Shown: positions 1 through 5,921, counted from the stretch's first letter. The stretch: 5,921 nucleotides of DNA from Chloroflexota bacterium (GCA_012513725.1 JAAZBQ010000673.1:1-5921), one strand, 5' to 3'. Made by a program: numbers and translations. The notes: generated by a model not told the origin, from the sequence alone.

Positions 1-785
1 AGGGCAAAGGCCCGTCGGAAGCTGTGCAAGGTGGGGGCTTCCACCCCGGCCTGTGCCGCTCGACGGCGCACGATGTCCCGCAGGCTCTCGTACCGCAGGT
101 GGTCACCCGTCGTCATGCTGGCAAAGAGCGCGTCACCATCCGCGTACTCCCCCCGGACCCGGAGGTAGCGCCCCAGCACCCGGCGGGCCTTGGCGCCCAG
201 GAACACGGTACGCGTCTTGCCGCCCTTGCCCCGGCGGACCATCACGGCGCCGGTATGCATGTTGACATCCCCCACCTGGAGGGCGACGAGTTCCGAGGCC
301 CGGCAGCCGGTGTCCAGCAAGGCGAGGAGGATGGCCTTGTCCCGCAGGTCCGTGACGCTGCGCCGGTCGGCGCAGACGCCGAGCATCTTGCGGACGGCGT
401 CCAGCTCCACGGGTTCCAGGGGATCCACGGGCACCTTGGGCGGCCGGACCTTGGCGATGGGGTTGCGCCAATCCTCCGGCTCCACCTCCGCCTCATACCA
501 GCGCAGGAAAGCCTTCACCGCGCGGAAGACACCGTGGGTGCCGCCGGGGTTGTGGTCCCGGGAGAAATCCAGGAGGAAGCGGCGGAGGAGCGGCGCGGTG
601 AGGTCCTCGACCTCGGTGATGCCCTGGGCCCGGCAGTAGTCCCGCAGGTGGGCGAGCTTCTGGGTGTAGAAACGCAGGGACCCCGCGGCGAGGCCCCGGG
701 CCTGGCGGTCCACGAGGAAGGCTTCGACCTCCTGAGCGACGCCAGAAATCTGGCGAATCCGCAGCGTACTGTTCGCGTGGGACAT
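1..785 (-). CDS. Tyrosine recombinase / phage-type integrase (3' end beyond left edge)
   Basis: This is a site-specific tyrosine recombinase that would cut and rejoin DNA through a covalent 3'-phosphotyrosine link. Reading the minus strand from ATG at 785 gives 261 uninterrupted residues that run off the left edge. Residues about 15-100 form the N-terminal SAM-like DNA-binding domain (EVEAFLVDRQARGL, then SLRFYTQKLAHLRDYC). The catalytic domain begins near residue 123. Visible active-site residues are R162 in DTGCRASELVAL, K187 in RRGKGGKTRTVFL, and H254 with R257 in LHSFRRAF. The second His/Trp and the nucleophilic Tyr would lie outside the window, so completeness cannot be judged. The only Shine-Dalgarno candidate is AGAAGGGGG at 793-801, 7 bases before the ATG and mostly inside a hairpin. 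The gene starts 62 bases beyond the 3' end of tRNA-Leu on the same strand, which favours a tRNA-targeting integrase. A chromosomal XerC/XerD-like role remains possible. Confidence 0.9.
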   Translation of the reverse strand, partial: MSHANSTLRIRQISGVAQEVEAFLVDRQARGLAAGSLRFYTQKLAHLRDYCRAQGITEVEDLTAPLLRRFLLDFSRDHNPGGTHGVFRAVKAFLRWYEAEVEPEDWRNPIAKVRPPKVPVDPLEPVELDAVRKMLGVCADRRSVTDLRDKAILLALLDTGCRASELVALQVGDVNMHTGAVMVRRGKGGKTRTVFLGAKARRVLGRYLRVRGEYADGDALFASMTTGDHLRYESLRDIVRRRAAQAGVEAPTLHSFRRAFA

Positions 786-828
786 GAAAAGACCCCCTTC
801 TACCACCTCGGTGGTGTGGGGTCTTCTC
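786..828 (-). terminator. Hairpin between tRNA-Leu and integrase; terminator-like and covering the integrase RBS
   Basis: Read on the minus strand, GAGAAGACCCC (828-818) pairs with GGGGTCTTTTC (796-786), giving 11 bp with one G-U wobble. Above an asymmetric internal loop, ACCAC (815-811) pairs with GTGGT (806-802) around a CGAG loop. The lower stem ends at the base before the integrase ATG and includes four of the five G residues of the only Shine-Dalgarno candidate (793-801). It may terminate the tRNA transcript, although there are only four consecutive T residues and these lie inside the stem. It may instead block translation of the integrase on read-through RNA. The structure is seen in the sequence; its function is inferred. 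Confidence 0.6.
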
Positions 829-847
829 CAGTATGACCTCAGTCTAG

Positions 848-930
848 TAGGGCGGGAGGGACTCGAACCCTCACCGGGTTGCCCCGAGCGAATTTTAAGT
901 CCGCAGCGTCTGCCGTTCCGCCACCGCCCC
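848..930 (-). tRNA. tRNA-Leu (anticodon UAA)
   Basis: The reverse complement folds as a class II tRNA of 83 nt. The acceptor stem is GGGGCGG (930-924) with CCGCCCT (855-849), whose first pair is G-U. The anticodon stem GCGGA/TTCGC, with one G-T pair, encloses loop CTTAAAA, so the anticodon is UAA (plus-strand 895-897). The long variable arm has stem CGGG/CCCG capped by a GCAA tetraloop. The T arm is GAGGG, TTCGAGT, CCCTC. The discriminator base at 848 is A, as expected for leucine. The next bases read CTA, so the CCA end is not encoded and must be added by CCA nucleotidyltransferase. The 3' end faces the integrase gene, making it a plausible attachment site. Confidence 0.95.
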
Positions 931-940
931 TCATCTCCTG

Positions 941-969
941 ATGGTACCCTCCCCCTACCGCCCCGTCAA
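941..969 (-). promoter_or_regulatory. Candidate promoter of tRNA-Leu
   Basis: On the minus strand, TTGACG (969-964, five of six matches to the sigma-70 type -35) is followed after exactly 17 bases by TACCAT (946-941, four of six matches to -10). Transcription would start near 934, a few bases before the mature tRNA 5' end at 930. That position fits a tRNA gene well. The call rests on consensus match and spacing only. Confidence 0.55.
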
Positions 970-981
970 AACGCGTCCCCC

Positions 982-1010
982 TTGCCTTCCCCTCCGCCCG
1001 CGGCTAGAAT
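982..1010 (+). promoter_or_regulatory. Candidate promoter of the glycosyltransferase operon
   Basis: TTGCCT (982-987, four of six matches to -35) is followed after 17 bases by TAGAAT (1005-1010, five of six matches to -10). The predicted start of transcription is near 1017, giving a leader of about 20 bases that contains the GGAGGA ribosome binding site at 1027-1032. It is divergent from the tRNA-Leu promoter, with the two -35 boxes only 12 bases apart. The call is based on consensus and spacing. Confidence 0.55.
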
Positions 1011-1036
1011 CCCCCCACCACACCGCGGAGGATGCC

Positions 1037-2140
1037 GTGCGCGTCGTCATGCTCTCCAAGGCGCTGGTCGTCGGTGCCTACCAACAGAAACTCTACGAGA
1101 TTGCCGCCCTCGGCGACATCGACCTCGTCGCCATCGTGCCGCCTACGTGGCGCGACGGCGCCCGCCTGCAGCGCCTGGAGCGCCGGCCCGCCGAGGGCTA
1201 CCGCCTACTCATCACCCCGATTGCCTGGAACGGCCGCTTCCACTGGCACTATTACCCGCGCCTGCCCGGCCTCCTGCGCGAGCTGCGCCCGGACCTCCTG
1301 CATATCGACGAGGAGCCCTACAACCTCGCCACCTTTCACGCCCTCCGCGCCGCGCGCCGCGCCGGCGCCCGCGCGCTGTTCTTCTCCTGGCAGAACATCG
1401 CTCGCGCCTACCCACCCCCCTTCCGGTGGATGGAGCGCTACGCCTATGCCCACGCTGAGGCCGCCATCGCCGGCACCCCCTCCGCCGCCGGGGTGCTCCG
1501 GGAAAAGGGCTACGCCGGCCCCCTGACCATTATCCCGCAGTTCGGCGTCGATCCCCAGATCTTCTCCCCTCGGCCCCGGCCCCCGAATCCCGTCTGGACG
1601 GTGGGCTATGCCGGACGCCTGGTGGAGGAAAAGGGCCTGCGCATCCTGCTGGACGCCCTGGAACGGCTGGGCGACGACTGGCGCCTGGCCCTGGCGGGCT
1701 CCGGCCCCCTGCGGGAGGAAATCCGCCGCTGGTTCACCGCCCGCGGGATCCTGGATCGGTTGGACCTCCGCGAGCACCTGGACTCCCGCCTGATGCCCGA
1801 GTTCCTGAACGGCCTCGACGTCCTGGTGCTGCCCTCCCTCACCCGTCCCAACTGGAAGGAGCAGTTCGGCCGGGTGCTGGTAGAGGCCATGGCCTGTGGG
1901 GTGCCCGTGATCGGCTCCGACTCTGGCGAGATCCCCGCCGTCATCGCGGAGGCTGGCCTCATCTTCCCCGAGGGCCGCGCAGAGGCCCTCGCAGAGCGGC
2001 TCGACACGCTGCGCCGCGACGAGACGCGCAGCCGCGGGTTGGCGATGGCCGGGCGCCAGCGTGTGCTCGCCCACTATACCCAGGCCCGCATCGCCGAGCA
2101 GACGGTGGACCTGTATCGCCAGATCCTGGGCGTCCGCTGA
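1037..2140 (+). CDS. GT4 family glycosyltransferase (glycosyltransferase 1)
   Basis: This is a retaining GT-B fold glycosyltransferase, expected to move a sugar from a nucleotide-sugar donor to a lipid-linked or glycan acceptor at the inner membrane face. The product is 367 residues, normal for the family. The N-terminal acceptor domain covers about residues 1-180 (RVVMLSKALVVGAYQQKLYE at the start, DLLHIDEEPYN mid-domain, PQFGVDPQIF at its end). The C-terminal donor domain begins at VGYAGRLVEEKG (189-200), followed by LALAGSGPLREEI. The EX7E donor-binding motif is E275 to E283 in EQFGRVLVEAMACGVPV. I chose GTG at 1037 because GGAGGA lies 5 bases upstream and the product then begins MRVVMLSK, as GT4 proteins usually do. 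The same frame is open back to an ATG at 941, but that ATG lies inside the tRNA promoter and the added residues look non-coding. Donor and acceptor cannot be told from sequence. It is the first gene of the presumed glycan cluster. Confidence 0.93.
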   Translation: MRVVMLSKALVVGAYQQKLYEIAALGDIDLVAIVPPTWRDGARLQRLERRPAEGYRLLITPIAWNGRFHWHYYPRLPGLLRELRPDLLHIDEEPYNLATFHALRAARRAGARALFFSWQNIARAYPPPFRWMERYAYAHAEAAIAGTPSAAGVLREKGYAGPLTIIPQFGVDPQIFSPRPRPPNPVWTVGYAGRLVEEKGLRILLDALERLGDDWRLALAGSGPLREEIRRWFTARGILDRLDLREHLDSRLMPEFLNGLDVLVLPSLTRPNWKEQFGRVLVEAMACGVPVIGSDSGEIPAVIAEAGLIFPEGRAEALAERLDTLRRDETRSRGLAMAGRQRVLAHYTQARIAEQTVDLYRQILGVR

Positions 2141-2160
2141 GGCGGATCTTGTCCGCCCAG
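2137..2160. repeat. Inverted repeat between glycosyltransferases 1 and 2
   Basis: GGCGGA (2141-2146) and TCCGCC (2152-2157) form a perfect 6-bp inverted repeat around TCTTG. Flanking CTG (2137-2139) and CAG (2158-2160) extend it by 3 bp, with A2140 bulged. No T-run follows on either strand, so it is a poor intrinsic terminator. Its left side covers the stop codon of glycosyltransferase 1, and its loop and right arm overlap the candidate -35 box of the next promoter. It could be an operator or an RNA hairpin that stabilises the upstream message end. Confidence 0.45.
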
Positions 2161-2176
2161 CATCGGGTGGTATAAT
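2149..2176 (+). promoter_or_regulatory. Internal promoter for glycosyltransferase 2, positioned for a leaderless transcript
   Basis: TTGTCC (2149-2154, four of six matches to -35) is followed after 16 bases by a perfect TATAAT (2171-2176). The six-base discriminator GGCGCC leads directly to G2183, the first base of the GTG start codon. Transcription at the usual distance from -10 would therefore begin at or next to the start codon. No well-placed Shine-Dalgarno sequence exists upstream, which agrees with leaderless translation. Promoter strength and start site are inferred from spacing. Confidence 0.6.
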
Positions 2177-2182
2177 GGCGCC

Positions 2183-3337
2183 GTGAAACCCAGCGATCGT
2201 CCACGCCCCCGCGTGGGGCTCAACGCTCACCTATTATCCCTGGACGAGACCTATCGCGCCGCCGGCGGCAGCCGCTACATCTACAAGCTCCTGCAACACC
2301 TACCCGCCGCCGACCCGAGCCTGGATTACCATGCCTTCCTGGCCGATGGGCGCGTGGCTCTGGCCCGCTGGGCGGCCCATCTCTCGCGCTGGCCCACCCA
2401 GCGCCCCGCCGTGCGCATCCTCTGGGAACAACTTGCCCAGCCCTGGGAAGCGCGCCGTCGGGGGCTGCACCTCCTCCACGCGCCCTTTTGCGTGGGTCCC
2501 CTGGCCGCTCGTTGTCCACTGGTCGTCTCGGTGCATGACCTGAGCTTCTTTCGTTACCCGGAGCTCTTCCGGCCGATGAACCGCCACTACTTGCAGCCTT
2601 TTACCCGGATGAGCACCCGGCGGGCGCGCCTCGTGCTGGCCTCCTCCGAGAGCACCCGGCGCGACGTGCTGGAGATCCTCGGCGTGCCCCCCAACAGGGT
2701 CAGCGTGGTGCCCCTCGGGGTGGATGACACGCTACAGCCGGTGGCAGACCCCGATGTACTGGCCGCCTTTCGCCGGCGCCGGAACCTGCCGGAGCGCATG
2801 ATCCTGTACCTGGGCACCCTGGAGCCGCGCAAGAACCTGCCCACGCTGCTGACCGCCTACGCCCACCTCGCCGGCAGGGCCGGCTTTCGGCACACCCTCG
2901 TCGTTGCCGGCGGGCGGGGTTGGTACTATGATGAGATCGACGCCGTCGCCGAGCGGCTTGGCCTGCGCGACCGGGTGCTCTTTCCCGGGTACGTGCCCGA
3001 CGATGAGCTCGCCCTGTGGTATAGTGTAGCGGACCTGTTCGTCTACCCTTCGCGGTACGAGGGGTTCGGCCTGCCGCCGCTCGAGGCGATGGCTTGTGGC
3101 ACCCCGGTCGTCACGTCCGACGCCTCGTCGCTGCCCGAGGTCGTCGGCGATGCGGGGCTTACCGTACCCGCCGAGGATGCCGCCGCCCTGGCCGAGGCCA
3201 TGGAGCGGCTTTTGGAAGACGCCGAGTTGCGTGCCGCCCTCCGCGAGCGAGGGCTCGCGCGGGCTCGAGCCTACTCCTGGCAGCGCGTGGCGCGCGAGAC
3301 GGCTCGCGCCTACCATCGGGTTCTTGGAGAGCAGTAG
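2183..3337 (+). CDS. GT4 family glycosyltransferase, MtfB-like (glycosyltransferase 2)
   Basis: This second retaining GT-B fold enzyme has 384 residues and resembles the MtfB-like (mannosyltransferase B type) branch of GT4; the donor sugar cannot be fixed from sequence. The N-terminal domain starts RVGLNAHLLSLDETYRAAGG, with the glycine-rich acceptor loop, and carries VHDLSFFRYPELF (117-129), typical of this branch. The donor domain opens with ILYLGTLEPRKNL (207-219), where R216 and K217 are the expected phosphate-binding residues. The EX7E motif is E293 to E301 in EGFGLPPLEAMACGTPVVTSD. GTG at 2183 is preferred because there is no in-frame start between it and the preceding stop at 2138. GTG at 2213 is possible but has no ribosome binding site and would remove the first strand. 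The gene has its own candidate promoter and no clear Shine-Dalgarno sequence. The phosphotransferase gene begins 3 bases after its stop, so the two are probably translationally coupled. Confidence 0.93.
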   Translation: MKPSDRPRPRVGLNAHLLSLDETYRAAGGSRYIYKLLQHLPAADPSLDYHAFLADGRVALARWAAHLSRWPTQRPAVRILWEQLAQPWEARRRGLHLLHAPFCVGPLAARCPLVVSVHDLSFFRYPELFRPMNRHYLQPFTRMSTRRARLVLASSESTRRDVLEILGVPPNRVSVVPLGVDDTLQPVADPDVLAAFRRRRNLPERMILYLGTLEPRKNLPTLLTAYAHLAGRAGFRHTLVVAGGRGWYYDEIDAVAERLGLRDRVLFPGYVPDDELALWYSVADLFVYPSRYEGFGLPPLEAMACGTPVVTSDASSLPEVVGDAGLTVPAEDAAALAEAMERLLEDAELRAALRERGLARARAYSWQRVARETARAYHRVLGEQ

Positions 3338-3340
3338 GAG

Positions 3341-4777
3341 ATGCCACCCACTACCACCAATCCCACCCGCCACGCGTGGCGCATCCTCAAGCCCCTCACC
3401 GATGCGCTCCTCGTCGTGGTGGCCTTTGCCATTGCCTATTGGGTGCGCTACGACCTGCAGTGGATCCGCCTCGTCGAGCCGGCCTACTATGTCCGCTTTT
3501 CCGTCTACCTGCCGAGCATGGCGCTGCTCACGGCCATCACCGTGGGGGTGTACTGGCTGGAGGGCGCCTACCGCCCGCAGCGCACCCGCCTGGTGCTGGA
3601 TGACTTTTATATCGTGCTCAAGGGCACCCTGGCCGGCATCGCCCTCCTCACGGTGATCGTCTTCTACGCGCGGCCCTTTTACTACTCCCGGCTCATCTTT
3701 GGCTACGCCGGCGTCATCATCCTGATCCTGGTGGGGGCGAGCCGTGCGGTGGAGATGCTCGTCGTCGGCGCCCGACGGCGCCGTGGCTTGGGCGTCACCC
3801 ACCTGCTCATCGTCGGCGCCGGCGAGACGGCGCGCACCATCATGCGCGCCGTGGTGGCCCGGCCCGACCTGGGGTATGAGATCATCGGCTTTGTCGGCGA
3901 CGACGCGACCAACCCCCCGGCCGACATCGGGCGCTACCCTGCCCTGGGCAGCACGGCGTCCCTCGCCGAGGTCATCTCCCAGCACAACGTCGACGAGGTG
4001 ATCATCACGCTGCCCTGGATGTCGCACCGCGAGATCCTGGACGTCATGAGCCAGTGCGCCCGGGGCCACGTGCGCACCCGCATCGTGCCGGACCTCTTTC
4101 AGATGACCCTGCGCAACGTCGTCGTGGAGCAGATCAACGGCGTGCCCCTCCTGGGCATCGCCGAGCCCAAGTTCCGCGACTGGCAGTTGGTCTTCAAGCG
4201 CGTCGTGGACGTGCTCGCCTCGGTGTGCCTGATGATCGTCCTGGCTCCGCTGGCCCTGCTCGTGGCCCTGGCCATCCGCCTGGATTCGCCGGGCGCGGTG
4301 TTCTACCGCCAGCTGCGCCTGGGCCGCAACGGCAAGGCGTTCACGTGCGTCAAGTTCCGCACCATGTGCGAGAATGCCGACGCCATCCGCGACCAGTTCC
4401 TGGACCAGAACGAGGCCTCCGGCCCGCTGTTCAAGATCCGCAACGACCCCCGCCGCACCCGCGTGGGGCGCTTTTTGCGCCACGGGTTCGACGAGCTCCC
4501 CCAGCTGTGGAACGTGCTCAAGGGGGAGATGAGCCTCGTGGGGCCCCGCCCGCCGATCCCGGCCGAGGTGGAGGCCTATGAGCCGTGGCACCGCCGGCGG
4601 CTCGACGTGCGCCCCGGCATCACCGGCCTGTGGCAGGTGAGCGGGCGCAGCAACCTGACCTTCGACGAGATGGTGCTGCTGGATCTCTACTATATCGAGA
4701 ACTGGTCACCGCTCCTCGATCTCCGTATACTCGCCAAGACGATCCCCGTCGTCCTCATGGGATCGGGCGGGTACTAG
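3341..4777 (+). CDS. Polyprenyl-phosphate sugar-1-phosphate transferase (WbaP/WcaJ-like initiating enzyme)
   Basis: This membrane enzyme is predicted to transfer a sugar 1-phosphate from a UDP-sugar to undecaprenyl phosphate, the first committed step of exopolysaccharide, capsule or O-antigen synthesis. Its 478 residues match the large monotopic phosphoglycosyl transferases. Four hydrophobic segments lie near 20-37, 56-75, 90-109 and 117-138. A nucleotide-binding-like CoA-binding domain follows (HLLIVGAGETA from 154, YEIIGFVGDD from 179). The catalytic bacterial sugar transferase domain covers about 284-478. It has a re-entrant membrane helix at 289-313 with its kinking P303, KFRTMCENAD from 338, GPLFKIRNDPR from 361, the D384-E385 dyad in FDELPQLWNVLKGEMSLVGPRP, and RPGITGLWQVSGRS from 424. 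The C-terminus is SGGY, where relatives often end in GAY. ATG at 3341 is supported by GGAGAG at 3326-3331; AGGAG also abuts the ATG but is too close to be useful. The sugar could be glucose, galactose or an N-acetylated sugar. Confidence 0.95.
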   Translation: MPPTTTNPTRHAWRILKPLTDALLVVVAFAIAYWVRYDLQWIRLVEPAYYVRFSVYLPSMALLTAITVGVYWLEGAYRPQRTRLVLDDFYIVLKGTLAGIALLTVIVFYARPFYYSRLIFGYAGVIILILVGASRAVEMLVVGARRRRGLGVTHLLIVGAGETARTIMRAVVARPDLGYEIIGFVGDDATNPPADIGRYPALGSTASLAEVISQHNVDEVIITLPWMSHREILDVMSQCARGHVRTRIVPDLFQMTLRNVVVEQINGVPLLGIAEPKFRDWQLVFKRVVDVLASVCLMIVLAPLALLVALAIRLDSPGAVFYRQLRLGRNGKAFTCVKFRTMCENADAIRDQFLDQNEASGPLFKIRNDPRRTRVGRFLRHGFDELPQLWNVLKGEMSLVGPRPPIPAEVEAYEPWHRRRLDVRPGITGLWQVSGRSNLTFDEMVLLDLYYIENWSPLLDLRILAKTIPVVLMGSGGY

Positions 4778-4809
4778 TTCCCGGCCCACAGGGTAGAAAG
4801 AGAAGCGAC

Positions 4810-5921
4810 ATGGCCCAGCACGATCGCTCCATCGACCACAACGCACTCGGCGCCCTCGCGCAGCGGCTGGTGCGCACCCCCAGCCCCTCCGGCGCCGAGG
4901 GCCCCCTCGCCGAGATGGTGGCGGAGGAGATGCGCAGCGCCGGCATGGCCGAGGTCCGCGTGGATCGCATGGGCAACGTCATCGGCCGGCTGGGGGATGG
5001 GCAGGGCCAAACGCTCCTGTACGACGCCCACCTGGACACGGTGGATGTCGGCGATCCGGCGAACTGGGCCCACGACCCGCTAGGCGGCGAGATTCAGGGT
5101 GGCGTCCTGTACGGCCGCGGCGCCTGCGACATGAAGGGGGCCCTCGCGGCGATGCTCCACGGCTGCCGGATGCTGGCCGAGGCGAACGCCCGGCTGCAGG
5201 GCACCCTGTACCTCGTCTGCGTCGTGCAGGAGGAGCCCTGCGAGGGCGCTGCCATCCGGCACGTCGTCGAGGTGGAGGGGCTGCGGCCCGATTGGGTGGT
5301 CCTCGGGGAGCCCACCAACCTACAGCTGGCCCGCGGGCAGCGGGGGCGCATCGAGTTCGAGGTCACCGTGCGCGGCAAATCCTCCCACGCCTCGGCGCCC
5401 CAGCGGGGGGTGAACGCCATCTATAACGCCGCCCGGGTGATCGTGGGGCTGGAGCTCCTCGCGCCGCAGTTGAACGCCGATTCGTTCCTGGGCAAGGGCT
5501 CCATCGCCGTGACCGAGATCGGCAGCCGCTCGGGGAGCCGCAACGCGGTGCCCGAGACCTGCACGCTGGTCGTCGATCGGCGGCTGACGAACGGAGAGAC
5601 GGAGGCCAAGGCCACCGCAGAGATCAAGCGCGTGCTGGTGCGCGAGTCGGTGGATGCCACCATCGCGGTCCCCGAGTACTCGGTGCCCTCCTACACCGGC
5701 TATGAGGTACGCGCCCGGCAGCATTTCCCCTACTGGGCGACGCCGGCGAACGATCCCCTCCTCACGACGGCCTCGGGGGTCGTGGAGGACGTGCTCGGCT
5801 ATGTGCCGCACCTGGGCAAGTGGGAGTTCTCCACCGACGGCGTGTACACCTCCGGCGTCGCCGGCATCCCGACCATCGGGTTCGGCCCCGGGGAGGAGCG
5901 CTACGCCCACACCACCGAGGA
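4810..5921 (+). CDS. M20 family zinc metallohydrolase, YgeY-like (3' end beyond right edge)
   Basis: This is a two-metal amidohydrolase of the M20 (ArgE/DapE/CPG2) family; 370 residues are visible. Metal and catalytic residues are complete so far: H74 and D76 in DAHLDT, bridging D107 in GRGACDMKGALAAM, E141 (general base) and E142 in QEE, E167 in GEPTN, and H367 in YAHTTE. The lid/dimerisation domain (about 175-290) carries H193 in GKSSHASAP. RGQRGRIEFEV, SAPQRGVNAIY, DSFLGKGSIAVTEI, KWEFSTDGV and TIGFGPG closely resemble the YgeY group as I recall it. In E. coli that group member lies in a selenium/purine-linked cluster; its substrate is unsettled. Nothing here indicates selenium metabolism. 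About 30 more residues are expected. ATG at 4810 is preceded by a purine-rich stretch (4791-4805) rather than a strong Shine-Dalgarno sequence. The 32-base gap after the phosphotransferase holds no visible promoter or terminator, so co-transcription is likely. Confidence 0.9.
   Translation, partial: MAQHDRSIDHNALGALAQRLVRTPSPSGAEGPLAEMVAEEMRSAGMAEVRVDRMGNVIGRLGDGQGQTLLYDAHLDTVDVGDPANWAHDPLGGEIQGGVLYGRGACDMKGALAAMLHGCRMLAEANARLQGTLYLVCVVQEEPCEGAAIRHVVEVEGLRPDWVVLGEPTNLQLARGQRGRIEFEVTVRGKSSHASAPQRGVNAIYNAARVIVGLELLAPQLNADSFLGKGSIAVTEIGSRSGSRNAVPETCTLVVDRRLTNGETEAKATAEIKRVLVRESVDATIAVPEYSVPSYTGYEVRARQHFPYWATPANDPLLTTASGVVEDVLGYVPHLGKWEFSTDGVYTSGVAGIPTIGFGPGEERYAHTTE

Noticed and set aside
830..835. 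CATACT on the minus strand as a -10 box for the integrase
   Set aside because: Only four of six bases match and no plausible -35 lies at the right distance; that distance falls inside the tRNA T arm and acceptor stem.
24..836. 270-residue plus-strand open frame
   Set aside because: It lies opposite the integrase, whose minus-strand frame has recognisable domains and catalytic residues. The plus frame is low in sequence complexity and resembles no family; it follows from the high GC content.
941..1036. ATG at 941 as the start of glycosyltransferase 1
   Set aside because: The extra 32 residues look non-coding, the ATG lies within the tRNA promoter, and no Shine-Dalgarno sequence precedes it. 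GTG at 1037 has GGAGGA at ideal spacing and gives the usual GT4 N-terminus.
1205..2230. 341-residue minus-strand open frame opposite glycosyltransferase 1
   Set aside because: It is an antisense shadow: the plus-strand gene has all GT4 motifs, while this frame shows no recognisable motif.
2732..4591. 619-residue minus-strand open frame opposite glycosyltransferase 2 and the phosphotransferase
   Set aside because: Its composition is rich in His, Gly, Asp and Val as expected of an antisense shadow of GC-rich codons. Both plus-strand genes show full conserved motifs, and no ribosome binding site or domain was seen for the long frame.
4778..4809. Possible promoter or terminator between the phosphotransferase and the M20 hydrolase
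   Set aside because: No convincing hairpin, T-run or -10/-35 pair is visible in the 32 bases, only a purine-rich stretch before the ATG.

Overview
The window is GC-rich (about two thirds G+C by eye) bacterial DNA with GTG starts, a tRNA without an encoded CCA end and, apparently, one leaderless gene. These traits and the style of the two glycosyltransferases would suit a Chloroflexota-type bacterium (Anaerolineae or Thermomicrobia-like). That placement is inference from remembered family resemblance, not a search result.

Layout. The minus strand carries tRNA-Leu(UAA) at 848-930 and, directly downstream of its 3' end, a tyrosine recombinase/integrase (1-785, cut by the left edge). A long hairpin (786-828) lies between them and reaches the integrase start codon. 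The plus strand then carries, without other interruption, a GT4 glycosyltransferase (1037-2140), a second GT4 glycosyltransferase of the MtfB-like type (2183-3337), a membrane-bound polyprenyl-phosphate sugar-1-phosphate transferase (3341-4777) and an M20 metallohydrolase of the YgeY type (4810 onward, cut by the right edge). A divergent promoter region (about 941-1010) separates the tRNA from the sugar genes, and a second promoter precedes glycosyltransferase 2.

Function. The phosphotransferase would load the first sugar phosphate onto undecaprenyl phosphate at the inner face of the membrane. The two GT4 enzymes would add further sugars, making lipid-linked precursors of an exopolysaccharide, capsule or O-antigen-like glycan. 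No flippase, polymerase or export gene lies in the window, so the pathway is incomplete here. The M20 hydrolase is probably co-transcribed, because the gap is only 32 bases, but it has no evident role in glycan assembly. The integrase beside the tRNA 3' end is the usual geometry of an island integrated at a tRNA gene; any such element would lie to the left of the window.

I see no CRISPR array, insertion sequence or clearly new system. The observations most worth following are the hairpin that buries the integrase ribosome binding site and the promoter placed for a leaderless GTG start at glycosyltransferase 2.
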